DNA of 64,000 nt, from positions 62,001 through 126,000 of the forward strand of contig JAAYNJ010000022.1 of the NCBI GenBank assembly GCA_012520915.1, written 5' to 3'. How positions within the stretch are numbered: the first letter of the stretch is position 1; every line of letters begins with the position of its first letter. This document shows positions 17,155 to 26,859 of this stretch, piece by piece. The notes beneath the pieces were generated by a model, which worked only from the letters and a program-made list of their open reading frames with translations, was not told the DNA's origin and did not search any database. The translations under genes were made by a program, and so were the position numbers. This DNA comes from Oscillospiraceae bacterium (GTDB lineage Bacteria > Bacillota > Clostridia > Oscillospirales > Ruminococcaceae).

Positions 17155-17997
17155 ATGCTGCATGAGATTTCACCACGCGTGTTTAAACCTGAATACTCCC
17201 AAAGAAAGGTGGAGCATGATGATGTTGTGCTAATCTTCGAGGGAGATGAGGTTTTAATTGTTGAAAAAGAGGGAAGAAATATTTTTCCTACTTATATTGA
17301 CGTTTCCCGCCATATTGAAAATTTTGTCAGGTATCTCTTTTCAATTGATGATATTGCTTTTTTTCTTGGATTTCTCAAGGTTAAAAATCTGCCCGAAGAA
17401 TTCAATTGGTTGCCGGTGAGACTGTTCAGGGAAATGGATCCGATGTGGATGGGGTTTGCAGGTATAACCGGAAATCATCTTTCGAATTGGTATGAAGCAC
17501 ATCGTTTTTGCGGTCGTTGTTCCCGGGTTATGAATCATTCGGAGAAAGAGAGAGCATTGGTTTGTCCCGAATGCGGCATTATAGAATATCCGAAAATTTC
17601 TCCCGCAATCATGGTGGCAGTGACTAATGGTGAAAATATTTTGGTGACAAGGTATAAAGGGGGTAGTTACAAAAGATATTCGCTGGTTGCAGGCTTTGTC
17701 GAGATAGGAGAAACATTGGAAGATGCAGCGCGAAGGGAAGTGTATGAAGAGACCGGAATAAAAATCAAAAACTTGGAATACTTTAAAAGCCAACCCTGGG
17801 CGTTCTCGGGCAGCATACTTTCAGGGTTTTTTGCAGAAAGAGAGGGAGACAACGAGATAGTCATAGATGATGTTGAAATAGGGTATGCAGCCTGGATTCA
17901 TTACAGCGAAATTCCCGGCAATGAACTTTTTGACAAATCGGGATTCAGCCTTTCAAGCGCATTGATTCAAGAGTTCTACAGAAGGCTTACAGAATAA
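17155..17997 (+). CDS. nudC: NAD(+) diphosphatase / Nudix hydrolase NudC-like
   Basis: A 280-residue protein. A zinc ribbon CGRC...CPEC at about residues 119-141 is followed by a Nudix box (GFVEIGETLED...REVYEETGI) that matches the consensus fully, and by SQPWAFS, close to the SQPWPFPxS signature of NAD(H) pyrophosphatases. It would cleave NAD(H) to NMN(H) and AMP, or decap NAD-RNA. It lies 62 bases after the PfkB-like gene and may share its transcript. Confidence 0.85.
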   Translation: MLHEISPRVFKPEYSQRKVEHDDVVLIFEGDEVLIVEKEGRNIFPTYIDVSRHIENFVRYLFSIDDIAFFLGFLKVKNLPEEFNWLPVRLFREMDPMWMGFAGITGNHLSNWYEAHRFCGRCSRVMNHSEKERALVCPECGIIEYPKISPAIMVAVTNGENILVTRYKGGSYKRYSLVAGFVEIGETLEDAARREVYEETGIKIKNLEYFKSQPWAFSGSILSGFFAEREGDNEIVIDDVEIGYAAWIHYSEIPGNELFDKSGFSLSSALIQEFYRRLTE

Positions 17998-17998
17998 T

Positions 17999-18038
17999 AA
18001 AAGAGGAGTGAGCGGTTCAGTCGCTTACTCCTCTTTTA
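17999..18038. terminator. Bidirectional rho-independent terminator
   Basis: A 16-base stem AAAAGAGGAGTGAGCG / CGCTTACTCCTCTTTT (one G-T pair) with a seven-base loop, between the convergent nudC-like and lpd genes. Confidence 0.88.
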
Positions 18039-18052
18039 ATACAAAAATCAGG

Positions 18053-19447
18053 TTATCTTTTTTTGAAAGCCGTCTGCAGACTTCCTCCCAAGGCATCTTC
18101 TATTGCTTCGTAAATTCCTTCATAGAAAGTGGGGTGCGCATAAATCATGTCTCTCATATCATAAGCTGTGAGGTTGTTTGTCAGAGCAATTGATATTAAT
18201 CCTATCATGTCGGTAGCCCGGTCGCAAACAATCGAACCGCCGAGCAATTTAAGGGAACCCGCTTCGAAAATAAGCTTTACAAAACTCCTTTGAGAAGATT
18301 CGATAATGCTCATGGGATTTGATGACATTACGTACTTTCCCGCAACAAAATCGATATTGTTTTCTTTTGCCCAATCCGCGGTGATGCCGACAGATGCAAT
18401 TTCAGGTGAGGTATATATACAGGAAGGGACATAATTCATAGAGGTTGTACGGGAAGGTGTACCGCCGGAAATTTTATCTACAACGTTAAGCCCTTGTGCT
18501 GTCGCATAGTGTGCAAGCCGGACACCTCCTGACGTTATATCGCCAGCAGCATATATATTCTTTATTGATGTCATCCCGAAATCGTCGGTAATGATTCCGT
18601 TGTTAATTTTTATATCCAGGGATTTATCAAAAAGCTCTCCCGTATTCGGTGTTCTCCCTACTGCAACCAGCACTCGATCACAGGCAATATTTAAAGTTTC
18701 TTTACTTGTTTTAATTGAACACACAAGAGTGTCTTCTTTTTTTATACCTTCAACCGTTGAAGACAGGAATATTTTAATCCCGCTTTTTTTCATTATCAAC
18801 GAGAGATTCTGCGATACCTCTCTATCAATGCCCGGAAGAAGTCTTGATTCGGCTTCAACTATTGTAACATCAACACCGAAACTGTTGAGAATAAATGCAA
18901 ACTCGACCCCAACCACGCCTCCGCCTATTATTACTATGCTTTTAAAAGCTTCAAGCTTTGATGTCAGGTCGTCGCTTGTAATGACGCCCGGCAAATTTAT
19001 TCCGTCAATATTTGGGAGGTATGGTCGGGATCCTGTAGCAATCAGTATGCTCCTGGCTCCGATTTCAGAAAAACAAGGCTCTATAATTGCAATCTTTTCT
19101 TTTGAGAAGACCTTTGCCGAACCTTTTATCAGCTTTAGCTTGTCAATTTTTAGCAGAGAAGATATTCCCGATTGCATATCGGAAATTATTCGATTTTTTC
19201 GGGAATTAATTGACTCAAAATCTACGGATAATCTGCCGGCGGCTATTCCGAAATCGCCGGCTTTTTGCATAGAATTATACAATTTTGCGGAATGAACAAA
19301 TATCTTTGTAGGAATACACCCTTTATTCAGACAAACTCCTCCCAAGTCGCCCTTCTCGATCAAAACCGTATTCATACCGAGCCGAGCGGCTTTTATAGCC
19401 GCAAGATATCCGGCAGGCCCGCCGCCTATAACCGCAAGGTCATACAT
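18053..19447 (-). CDS. lpdA: Dihydrolipoyl dehydrogenase (glycine cleavage E3/L protein)
   Basis: A 464-residue FAD disulfide oxidoreductase with the N-terminal GGGPAG dinucleotide fold, the redox pair CLNKGC (Cys39, Cys44), a second NAD-binding GGGVVGVEF, and a C-terminal HPTFYEGIYEA with the catalytic His-Glu region. It reoxidises the dihydrolipoyl arm of GcvH. The ATG at 19447 is chosen because GAGGAG lies seven bases upstream; it overlaps the gcvPB stop by eight bases, so it is the last gene of the gcv operon. Confidence 0.95.
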   Translation of the reverse strand: MYDLAVIGGGPAGYLAAIKAARLGMNTVLIEKGDLGGVCLNKGCIPTKIFVHSAKLYNSMQKAGDFGIAAGRLSVDFESINSRKNRIISDMQSGISSLLKIDKLKLIKGSAKVFSKEKIAIIEPCFSEIGARSILIATGSRPYLPNIDGINLPGVITSDDLTSKLEAFKSIVIIGGGVVGVEFAFILNSFGVDVTIVEAESRLLPGIDREVSQNLSLIMKKSGIKIFLSSTVEGIKKEDTLVCSIKTSKETLNIACDRVLVAVGRTPNTGELFDKSLDIKINNGIITDDFGMTSIKNIYAAGDITSGGVRLAHYATAQGLNVVDKISGGTPSRTTSMNYVPSCIYTSPEIASVGITADWAKENNIDFVAGKYVMSSNPMSIIESSQRSFVKLIFEAGSLKLLGGSIVCDRATDMIGLISIALTNNLTAYDMRDMIYAHPTFYEGIYEAIEDALGGSLQTAFKKR

Positions 19448-20888
19448 CGACATTCTCCTCGTCATAGAAGTTGAGTACGGGTTTTCTGGCAGCAAGAACT
19501 TCATCAGGTTGGGAAATTTCCGTATTGATTGGTGCGGCTTTCGCCATTTCGGGATCGTTCATAGCAATATCGTAAATTTCCAAAAAAATCTCTGCGACTT
19601 CGTCCAGCAACTCCTTTGCCTCCGTCTCAGCCGGCTCAATCATTAAAGCTTCTTTTACGATTAAGGGAAAGTAAACGGTCGGGGGATGGATATTTCTGTC
19701 TATCAGCATTTTGGCTATGTGGTTTGCGGTTACGCCCTTGTTTTTCGCTTCATCTTTCATCGAGATCACGAACTCATGCATACAGTCGTTGGGGAAGGGT
19801 ATGTTGTATTTTTTGGACAATAAATTCTTAAAGTAATTGGAATTCAGTACCGCAGTTTTCGCGGATAGGGGAATTGATGTTTTTCCCAACGACAGAATAT
19901 AGCAGAGGGCTTTTAAATAAACGAGAAAGTTCCCGTAAAATCCCGATATCCTTCCAATGCTTTTTTCCGGTATGTCTTCGGTTTTATAAAAGTCGCTTGT
20001 GTTAAAAAAGTTCGGATACGGTAAAAACTCGGACAAAACTTCTTTACATGCCAATACACCGCTTCCGGGACCGCCTCCGCCGTGAGGAGTGGAAAAAGTT
20101 TTATGCAGGTTCAAGTGAACACAGTCAAAACCCATATCTCCCGGTCTGACCACTCCCATTATTGCATTTAGGTTAGCGCCGTCAAAATAATTCAAACCGC
20201 CCGACTTATGAATAATGTCGGTTATTTCAAGTACATCTTTTTCGAAAACCCCCAAGGTGTTCGGGTTTGTCAACATAAGTCCGGCTGTATCTTCACCCGC
20301 AACTTCTTTTAACCTGCTGATGTCAACTCTGCCTTCAGAATTGGAAGGAATGTTGATTGTTTTCATTCCGCACATGGATGCTGTTGCAGGGTTTGTGCCA
20401 TGGGCCGAGTCGGGAATAATTATTTTGTCCCTGTTGTCGTTCCGTGATTGATGATACTTTTTTATCATCATTATTCCGGTGAGTTCGCCTTGTGCACCGG
20501 CTGAGGGCTGAAGTGTCAGATTATCCATGCCGGTAATTTCCAAAAGGAGTTTCTTCAACAATTCAAGCACTTCTATGCAGCCGCTCACAGAATTGACAGG
20601 GGCAAGAGGATGTATCTCGGTAAATCCTTCGAGTTTGGCAATATCCTCATTTACTTTGGGATTGTACTTCATGGTACAGGAGCCCAGTGGGAAAAAACCG
20701 CTGTTTACACCGAATGACCTTCTTTCCAGAGAAGTGTAATGTCTGGAAAGCTCATTTTCGGAAACCTCGGGAAGTCGGGGAGGGTGCGACCTTCTTAACT
20801 CATCTCCAAGTTCAAATTCCGGAACATCATTTTTGGGGAGAGATGCACAATGTCTGCCCTCTACGCTCTTTTCAAAAATCAGTTTCAT
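19440..20888 (-). CDS. gcvPB: Glycine dehydrogenase (decarboxylating) subunit 2
   Basis: A 482-residue subunit of the P protein, which decarboxylates glycine and passes the aminomethyl group to lipoyl-GcvH. The pyridoxal phosphate Lys is in LNLHKTFSTPHGGGGPGSG (Lys263). The two-subunit form, as opposed to a single long GcvP, is usual in Firmicutes and other anaerobes. It overlaps gcvPA by four bases. Confidence 0.97.
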   Translation of the reverse strand: MKLIFEKSVEGRHCASLPKNDVPEFELGDELRRSHPPRLPEVSENELSRHYTSLERRSFGVNSGFFPLGSCTMKYNPKVNEDIAKLEGFTEIHPLAPVNSVSGCIEVLELLKKLLLEITGMDNLTLQPSAGAQGELTGIMMIKKYHQSRNDNRDKIIIPDSAHGTNPATASMCGMKTINIPSNSEGRVDISRLKEVAGEDTAGLMLTNPNTLGVFEKDVLEITDIIHKSGGLNYFDGANLNAIMGVVRPGDMGFDCVHLNLHKTFSTPHGGGGPGSGVLACKEVLSEFLPYPNFFNTSDFYKTEDIPEKSIGRISGFYGNFLVYLKALCYILSLGKTSIPLSAKTAVLNSNYFKNLLSKKYNIPFPNDCMHEFVISMKDEAKNKGVTANHIAKMLIDRNIHPPTVYFPLIVKEALMIEPAETEAKELLDEVAEIFLEIYDIAMNDPEMAKAAPINTEISQPDEVLAARKPVLNFYDEENVDV

Positions 20889-22195
20889 TTCACTACCTCA
20901 GCCAATAGAGCTACCATCCTGTCGATTTCCTGCCTTGTGTTAACCTCCGTAGCACACCACAAAATCCTGTTGCCCAATGGAAGTCCGCCGAGAATACCGT
21001 GTTTTTCGAGATGCTCCAAAACGATATTCGTCGGGACGGGGGAATATGTTAAAAATTCGTGAAAAAACTCACCTTTGTATACGGGGCTGAAACCCAAGTC
21101 AGTTAGTTTGTCCTTTAGATAGTGAGCTTTTGATAGACATTGTTTTGCAACTTCAAGCAGTCCGTTGGGGCCCATTGCAGCTAAATATGCCGATGCGGTG
21201 GTTGCACACAGTGCCTGATTGGAACATATATTCGATGTTGCTTTATCCCTTCTGATATGTTGTTCTCTTGCCTGTAAGGTAAGGACAAATGCTCTCTTGC
21301 CGTTTTTGTCCTTAGTCTGACCGACGATTCTTCCGGGAAGATTTCGGAGCAATTCTCTTTTTGAAGCCATAAAACCGAGAAACGGTCCGCCGAAAGAGAG
21401 AGGCATTCCAAGCGGCTGTCCTTCGCCTACAGCGATATCAGCTCCTACCTCGCCCGGGGTTTTAAGAATTGCCATGGCAATGGGATTGACTCCCATAATG
21501 AATTTAGCGCCGGATTTGGATATGATATCGGAAACTCTGACGCAATCTTCTATCAATCCGTAAAAATTAGGTTGTTGAATATACACGGAAGAGACGGTTT
21601 CATCCAACATTTCGACGAGTGAATCCAAATCGCTCAAACCGTCTTTTTCTCCGAAAACCACAAGTTCCGCATCAGCAGCGTCGCAATATGTTTTTATAAC
21701 ACTTATCACGCGCGGGTCAACGGTGCCGGAAATCAGTGCCTTGGTCCTCTTGTTATTTCGACACATCGAAACAGCCTCGGCGGCAGCGCTTGCGCCGTCA
21801 TACACGGAGGCATTTGAAACATCCATACCTGTCAATTCGCATATATTTGTTTGATATTCGAAAATAGACTGTAGAATTCCTTGTGATATTTCCGGCTGAT
21901 ATGGTGTATAGGCAGTTACAAAGCTTTCTTTAGAAACCGAATGTTTGACTATTGAAGGGATAAAATGCCTATATGCGCCTGCTCCTCTGAACACTGTTGC
22001 AAAGACGGTGTTTTTATTGGCGATATCCTTCATTTTAGAAACCAGTTCAAACTCGGAAATGCCTTCGGGTATATCCAGGTTCTCAACAATAAGGTGGTGG
22101 GGAACCGAACTATAAAGTTCATCTATCGATTTCAGATTAAGGGATTTTAACATCTCGGATTTCTGTGAATCCGTTGAAGGCAGATAGTTATACAA
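20885..22195 (-). CDS. gcvPA: Glycine dehydrogenase (decarboxylating) subunit 1
   Basis: The N-terminal-domain subunit of the split P protein, about 436 residues, with the conserved SVPHHL-like start region, GAGAYRHFIP and MGPNGLLEVA segments. It lacks the pyridoxal Lys, which is on GcvPB. The TTG start at 22195 fits AAGGAG seven bases upstream and falls just after the gcvH stop; the longer frame would overlap gcvH. Confidence 0.94.
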   Translation of the reverse strand: MYNYLPSTDSQKSEMLKSLNLKSIDELYSSVPHHLIVENLDIPEGISEFELVSKMKDIANKNTVFATVFRGAGAYRHFIPSIVKHSVSKESFVTAYTPYQPEISQGILQSIFEYQTNICELTGMDVSNASVYDGASAAAEAVSMCRNNKRTKALISGTVDPRVISVIKTYCDAADAELVVFGEKDGLSDLDSLVEMLDETVSSVYIQQPNFYGLIEDCVRVSDIISKSGAKFIMGVNPIAMAILKTPGEVGADIAVGEGQPLGMPLSFGGPFLGFMASKRELLRNLPGRIVGQTKDKNGKRAFVLTLQAREQHIRRDKATSNICSNQALCATTASAYLAAMGPNGLLEVAKQCLSKAHYLKDKLTDLGFSPVYKGEFFHEFLTYSPVPTNIVLEHLEKHGILGGLPLGNRILWCATEVNTRQEIDRMVALLAEVVK

Positions 22196-22196
22196 C

Positions 22197-22583
22197 TCAA
22201 CTCTCCTTTTGACAAAATTCCTCATATTCCGATGAGGTCATAAGAGTGATACTGTCATCAATCGTTGCTCCTTCAATCTCAATAAACCAGGATCCGTAAG
22301 GATCTTCGTTTATTAATTCAGGGGATGTCAGAAGCTCTTCATTTATTGCGGATACCGTACCTGAGACAGGCGAGTAGATTTCTGAAACAGCTTTTACGCT
22401 TTCCACATCTCCGATCTCGTCTCCGGCATCGAAACTATCTCCCACGGAAGGGAGGTTTATAAAAACTATGTCGCCCATGGAATGTTGTGCGAAATCGCTT
22501 ATTCCGACTTTTGCAGTGTTGTTTTCATCGATAATTATCCACTCGTGAGATTTCGAAAATCTTAGATTGTCGGGTAAATTCAT
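22197..22583 (-). CDS. gcvH: Glycine cleavage system H protein
   Basis: A 128-residue lipoyl-carrier protein. The lipoylation site is ESVKAVSEIYSPVSG, with Lys64. The length and the SKSHEWI start are typical. It carries the aminomethyl intermediate between the P, T and L proteins and needs lipoate from the ligase encoded divergently at 23.8 kb. Confidence 0.97.
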   Translation of the reverse strand: MNLPDNLRFSKSHEWIIIDENNTAKVGISDFAQHSMGDIVFINLPSVGDSFDAGDEIGDVESVKAVSEIYSPVSGTVSAINEELLTSPELINEDPYGSWFIEIEGATIDDSITLMTSSEYEEFCQKES

Positions 22584-22600
22584 ATCAGTCTCCTTATTTT

Positions 22601-23692
22601 CTATTTATTTGATTTATAAAACGGCAGTTTAACAACCTCCGCTTCAACTTTCCTTCCCCTAATATCAATTGTGACAACATCATGAATGTTGACGATGTCT
22701 TTTGACACGGAGGCCATGGCATATGCGCCCTTGAGATACGGAAGATATGTACCGGAAGTGATAGTACCGATATTTTCGCCGTTAAGCTCAACTGTATTTC
22801 CTTCTCTTGCTATACCCCGTCCGGTCACTTTCAGACCTATGCGTGAATATCTTACGGGATTGTTGATAATTGATTCTTTTCCGATAAAGAAGTCTTTGTC
22901 GGTTTTAACGGCAAAACCAAGTCCTGCTTCTATAGGAGTAATGTTCTCATTCAACTCATGGCCGTAAAGCGGGAATGCCGCTTCCAATCTGAGTGTGTCT
23001 CTGGCTGCCAGTCCGCATGGTAAAACAGAGATATCATCCGCGTTTAATAAGGAATTATAAAGCTCGGTTACTTCATGGGTTCTGCAAAGCAATTCAAACC
23101 CTCTTTCGCCGGTGTATCCGGTATATGATGCTGTCAGTTTTATTCCGGATATCTCAACATTTTCATTAAAGGAATAGTATTTTTCCGGTAGTTTTCCGTT
23201 TGTCAGAAGTCTGTCCATCAACCTATCCGATTCAGGTCCTTGGACAGCTAACAGAGCTAAACCGTCGGAAAGATCATCAATAATACAATCCCCCTTTAAG
23301 TTATCGGAAATCCATAAAAAATCTTTATCCCGATTAGCTGCGTTCACTATGAGAAGATACCTTCCCTCGGTAATACAATATACAAGCAGATCATCAATAA
23401 TGCCGCCGCTATCATTGCACATCAGAGTGTATCTAACTTTTCCGGGTTTTAATGTAGACATTTCATTTGTCATGATCCTGTTGAGATTTGCTACGGCATC
23501 ATCTCCGGAAATCAGAAATTCACCCATATGTGAGACGTCAAATACTCCACACGTTTCTCTTACGGAGAGATGTTCAGAAATTACTCCTGTAAATTCGACA
23601 GGCATATTGAATCCGGCATATTCAATCATTTTTCCGCCGAGCTCAAGGTGTGTTTCATAAAGAGGAGTTGTTTTATAATTGTTTGAATCCAT
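22601..23692 (-). CDS. gcvT: Glycine cleavage system T protein (aminomethyltransferase)
   Basis: A 363-residue T protein; the N-terminal GVFDVSHMGEFLISG, the inner LPCGLAARDTLRLEA and the C-terminal NGENIGTITSGTY blocks are diagnostic. It transfers the methylene group from aminomethyl-GcvH to tetrahydrofolate and releases ammonia. It is the first gene of the operon gcvT-gcvH-gcvPA-gcvPB-lpd. Confidence 0.97.
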   Translation of the reverse strand: MDSNNYKTTPLYETHLELGGKMIEYAGFNMPVEFTGVISEHLSVRETCGVFDVSHMGEFLISGDDAVANLNRIMTNEMSTLKPGKVRYTLMCNDSGGIIDDLLVYCITEGRYLLIVNAANRDKDFLWISDNLKGDCIIDDLSDGLALLAVQGPESDRLMDRLLTNGKLPEKYYSFNENVEISGIKLTASYTGYTGERGFELLCRTHEVTELYNSLLNADDISVLPCGLAARDTLRLEAAFPLYGHELNENITPIEAGLGFAVKTDKDFFIGKESIINNPVRYSRIGLKVTGRGIAREGNTVELNGENIGTITSGTYLPYLKGAYAMASVSKDIVNIHDVVTIDIRGRKVEAEVVKLPFYKSNK

Positions 23693-23742
23693 TGCTTCAC
23701 CTATAAAGTTGATATAATAAATAAAGACAAACAGTCACAGAA

Positions 23743-23772
23743 ATGATATCATCAGCAAACTTGGTGTGTCAA
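23743..23772 (-). promoter_or_regulatory. Candidate promoter of the gcv operon
   Basis: Minus-strand TTGACA (23767-23772), an 18-base spacer and TATCAT (23743-23748), about 50 bases before gcvT. No glycine riboswitch-like structure lies between it and the start. Confidence 0.6.
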
Positions 23773-23829
23773 CGAACCGGCAAATTCAAAAGAAAGCTAT
23801 AATAAAAGGAAAAACGGCGGTTAATAGGA

Positions 23830-24825
23830 ATGATTTATTTGGAAAGCGATAAATATTTTGCACCTTACAATCTGGCTCTGGAACAGTGGGTTTTTGAAAA
23901 CCTTAATATGGACGATTGTCTGATACTTTGGAGGAACAATAAATCGGTCATAATCGGAAAGAACCAAAACTATCGAAAAGAAGTAGATATAGAATACCTG
24001 AACTCGAAAGAAGTTCCCGTAGTAAGAAGGATGACGGGCGGCGGAGCGGTCTATCATGATTTAGGAAACATTAATTTCACTTTTATCAAAAGGTCAAAAG
24101 AAAAACCGAAGTTTGACTTCGAGTTCTACTCTAAAATCATTGTGTCTCTTTTAGAATCGTTTCGCTTGCCTGTGAGCATGTCCGGGAGAAATGACATATT
24201 GCTGGACGGAAAAAAAGTTTCGGGAAGTGCGCAAATTATTAACCGTGACGGAGTTCTTCACCATGGAACATTAATTTTTGATGTAGATTTGGAAGAAATG
24301 ACTTCTGCTTTGACGCCCGAACAGGGAAAATTAAAGCTCAGGGGCGTGGACTCGATAAGGTCGAGGGTCACTAATATCAGACCGTATCTTAAAAAAGATT
24401 CGGATACTGTGGGTTTTATGAAAAAAATAAGAAAATTCTTTTTCTCCGTTTACGATCTTCGTGAATATAAGCTGAAAACCGAAGATAAATCTGCATTAAA
24501 GCAGATACAAAATGAAAGATACGGAAACAGAGAATGGAATTTTTCGGAGTTTTCTTGTCAGAGAGGCAAAGAAATAAAAAAATATGAACGATTTGAAGGA
24601 GTCGGGGGAATAGAAGTATCTATCCTTCTTGATGAAAACGAAAGAATAACGTCAATAGACTTCAGCGGGGATTACTTCAGCGGAGATATTGATGCGATAA
24701 CCGAATCCCTTTTGGGGGCAAATCTCAAAAAGGAAGAGCTGACTGAAAGGCTAAAAGATATCGAATTGAATAGCAGAATATACAATTTGACCGTCGGACA
24801 GTTAGTGTCATTGTTATTGAAATAA
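23830..24825 (+). CDS. lplA: Lipoate-protein ligase A
   Basis: A 331-residue ligase with the lipoate-binding RRMTGGGAVYHDLGN (residues 66-80), a SGRNDILLDGKKVSGSAQ block holding the Lys, and an accessory C-terminal domain. It activates free lipoate with ATP and attaches it to GcvH. It is divergent from the gcv operon whose H protein it should modify. The ribosome site before the ATG is weak. Confidence 0.95.
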   Translation: MIYLESDKYFAPYNLALEQWVFENLNMDDCLILWRNNKSVIIGKNQNYRKEVDIEYLNSKEVPVVRRMTGGGAVYHDLGNINFTFIKRSKEKPKFDFEFYSKIIVSLLESFRLPVSMSGRNDILLDGKKVSGSAQIINRDGVLHHGTLIFDVDLEEMTSALTPEQGKLKLRGVDSIRSRVTNIRPYLKKDSDTVGFMKKIRKFFFSVYDLREYKLKTEDKSALKQIQNERYGNREWNFSEFSCQRGKEIKKYERFEGVGGIEVSILLDENERITSIDFSGDYFSGDIDAITESLLGANLKKEELTERLKDIELNSRIYNLTVGQLVSLLLK

Positions 24826-24865
24826 GAAAGAGCTGTATCACGATTGATGATACAGCCCTTTCTTT
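24826..24865. terminator. Rho-independent terminator
   Basis: A 15-base stem GAAAGAGCTGTATCA / TGATACAGCCCTTTC (one mismatch) followed by TTT, between the convergent lplA and nucleoside hydrolase genes. Confidence 0.8.
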
Positions 24866-24873
24866 AAAATTGC

Positions 24874-25815
24874 CTACTGATATCTTTTATCGAGTATATC
24901 TAATGCGTCGAACAGCATGCCTATATAGGCTTCTCTGTCTACATCCATAAGGACTTCAACATTGAGACTTTCTTTTTTAACAAACGGCCTCTGATCCGCA
25001 ACCGTCATTCCTCTGCACAAATCACCTTCGGTTTCAATGTCAATACTGAACATTTCCGACTTGAAAATTGAGGGATCTATTATTTGAAGAATGGTTGTCA
25101 GGTCATAAATCGGCGACCAGTCAATTCCCTTCGACTTCATGTTTCCGCTGAAGAAATCATATAATTCAAATACCAGCTGGGAGGCTCTTCCTCTTCCTTC
25201 GAGCTTTACATACTCTGTGTGAAGTATTCCGCCTGCGTGACATACCTCGAGCCCGCTCATAACTATCGGGACTCCGCTTCTGAAAACAATTTTTGCGCCT
25301 TCCGGATCATGCCACAAATTGAATTCCGATTTCTGCGTTACGTTTCCTGTGTAGATTCCGCCGCCCATAATGCAGATTTTTTCAATTTTTTCTTTAACTT
25401 CGGGATATGTCATAAGAAGAACGCCGATATTTGTAAGCGGTCCGATTGCCACAATCGTCAAAGGTTCATCTCTCGAAATCAATGTCTCATAAAGAAAATC
25501 AAGAGCATGTTTATCTTGGGGTTTGGATGAAGGAGGTTTGAGAACCGGACCGTCCAATCCGGTTTTGCCATGTCCCGCAGCGGGACTCGGATCTCTTCTC
25601 ATCGGAGTTGCGTAGCCTTTATAAACCGGAATATCAAACTCGAGATGATCTATTACAGATAAAATATTATTTGTAACATTATCCAAAGTGTTGTTTCCGG
25701 CGACTGTAGTTATGCCTAAAATATTGAATACCTCAGGATGTGCAACAGCAGCCAATAAAGCGACGACGTCATCGTGACCGGGATCGCAATCGAATATGAT
25801 ATCAACTTTTTTCAT
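24874..25815 (-). CDS. Inosine-uridine preferring nucleoside hydrolase
   Basis: A 313-residue IUNH-fold hydrolase. Residues 9-16 are DCDPGHDD, the calcium and ribose-binding DxDxGxDD motif, and NxxxHDPEGA (NLWHDPEGA) is in the middle. It splits ribonucleosides into base and ribose. The exact nucleoside preference (RihA, RihB or RihC) cannot be assigned. GGGGAGG precedes the ATG. Confidence 0.92.
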   Translation of the reverse strand: MKKVDIIFDCDPGHDDVVALLAAVAHPEVFNILGITTVAGNNTLDNVTNNILSVIDHLEFDIPVYKGYATPMRRDPSPAAGHGKTGLDGPVLKPPSSKPQDKHALDFLYETLISRDEPLTIVAIGPLTNIGVLLMTYPEVKEKIEKICIMGGGIYTGNVTQKSEFNLWHDPEGAKIVFRSGVPIVMSGLEVCHAGGILHTEYVKLEGRGRASQLVFELYDFFSGNMKSKGIDWSPIYDLTTILQIIDPSIFKSEMFSIDIETEGDLCRGMTVADQRPFVKKESLNVEVLMDVDREAYIGMLFDALDILDKRYQ

Positions 25816-26077
25816 GTCTACCTCCCCTAAAATATTAATTAATCAGATTGTACCATATTTTGAACAAACAATGATAACAATTGTGAAAAATCCGAAAATT
25901 AACTTCTCTCAGAGTATTTCCCTACTTATCCTTTAAAAATAAGCAATATAATAAACACTATAATCTATCTGCAAAGTAAATTAATGACAACAGCGGCCTC
26001 AACTTTTGCTGTCAAGAAGTCAGTTATGTGTTAAAATGTAGAGCGATAATGAATTGAAGAGGAATAAGGGGTATTTG

Positions 26078-26854
26078 ATGAAAAGCTTGGTGAATTTCAG
26101 AGACTTGGGAGGGGCTAAAGGATACAATGGCCTGAAGGTAAAGGGTAAAAGACTTTTAAGATCGGCTCAAGTGTCGGGGCTTTCAGCCGAAGACAGAAAA
26201 AATCTCAAAGAGGTTTATGATTTAAAAATAATAGTAGACTTCAGAACCGAAACTGAAATAATAAGAAAACCAAACGACACAATGCCGGAATTTGAGTATG
26301 TAAACATCAATCTGAGAGAAAAAAATGAAAAACGGGATATTGCGGTAGTTGCCCCCGGCGAGAGGACATTTTCTTTTGCCAAAACTCCCGACGATGTTGT
26401 TGAACATATGGTGAAGGAATATGCATGGCTTATTTCCGAGGCTGTTTCCCTGAACGGATTCAGAAAATTTTTTGATATTCTTCAAGATAATAAGTCAGGA
26501 TCTGTTTTGTTTCACTGTTATGCGGGAAAGGATAGGACAGGAATTGCGGCGGCAATAGTTTACTCATTGCTTGGGGTTTCCGACGACGACATCTTTGAAG
26601 ACTATATCCTAAGCAATTTTTTGAGAAAAAATGAGAACGAGAGGGTTGTTAACCAGGCAAGAGAAGAGGAAAAAAGCAGAGAGTTTCTTGAAGTACTCAC
26701 CGCCGTAATGAGGGTTGACTTCAGATACATCGGGAAAGCTTTTGATATTGCCCGTGAAAAAGAGGGTAGTTTTTTTAATTATGTAAAGAAGGCATTGTTT
26801 ATAAATGATAAAGAGCTGTCGGAATTCAGAAAAAATTACTTAACGGAAAGGTGA
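26078..26854 (+). CDS. Tyrosine-protein phosphatase, IphP type
   Basis: A protein of about 258 residues starting with NFRDLGGAKGY, typical of bacterial dual-specificity phosphatases, and carrying the CX5R active site HCYAGKDRTG (Cys147, Arg153). It dephosphorylates phosphotyrosine, phosphoserine or phosphoinositides. The ATG has AAGGGG six bases upstream; a TTG 24 bases earlier is disfavoured. It is followed by a NIPSNAP-like gene whose ribosome site lies inside this gene's end. Confidence 0.87.
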   Translation: MKSLVNFRDLGGAKGYNGLKVKGKRLLRSAQVSGLSAEDRKNLKEVYDLKIIVDFRTETEIIRKPNDTMPEFEYVNINLREKNEKRDIAVVAPGERTFSFAKTPDDVVEHMVKEYAWLISEAVSLNGFRKFFDILQDNKSGSVLFHCYAGKDRTGIAAAIVYSLLGVSDDDIFEDYILSNFLRKNENERVVNQAREEEKSREFLEVLTAVMRVDFRYIGKAFDIAREKEGSFFNYVKKALFINDKELSEFRKNYLTER

Positions 26855-26859
26855 ATAAT

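Noticed and set aside
18591-19295. Long plus-strand ORF of 234 codons antisense to lpdA
   Set aside because: It is fully inside lpdA on the other strand, has no ribosome site, and its protein is unlike any family; the lpdA frame has all expected motifs.
23693-23830. Glycine riboswitch upstream of gcvT
   Set aside because: The interval is too short for the tandem aptamer and lacks its conserved GGAGAG-type blocks.
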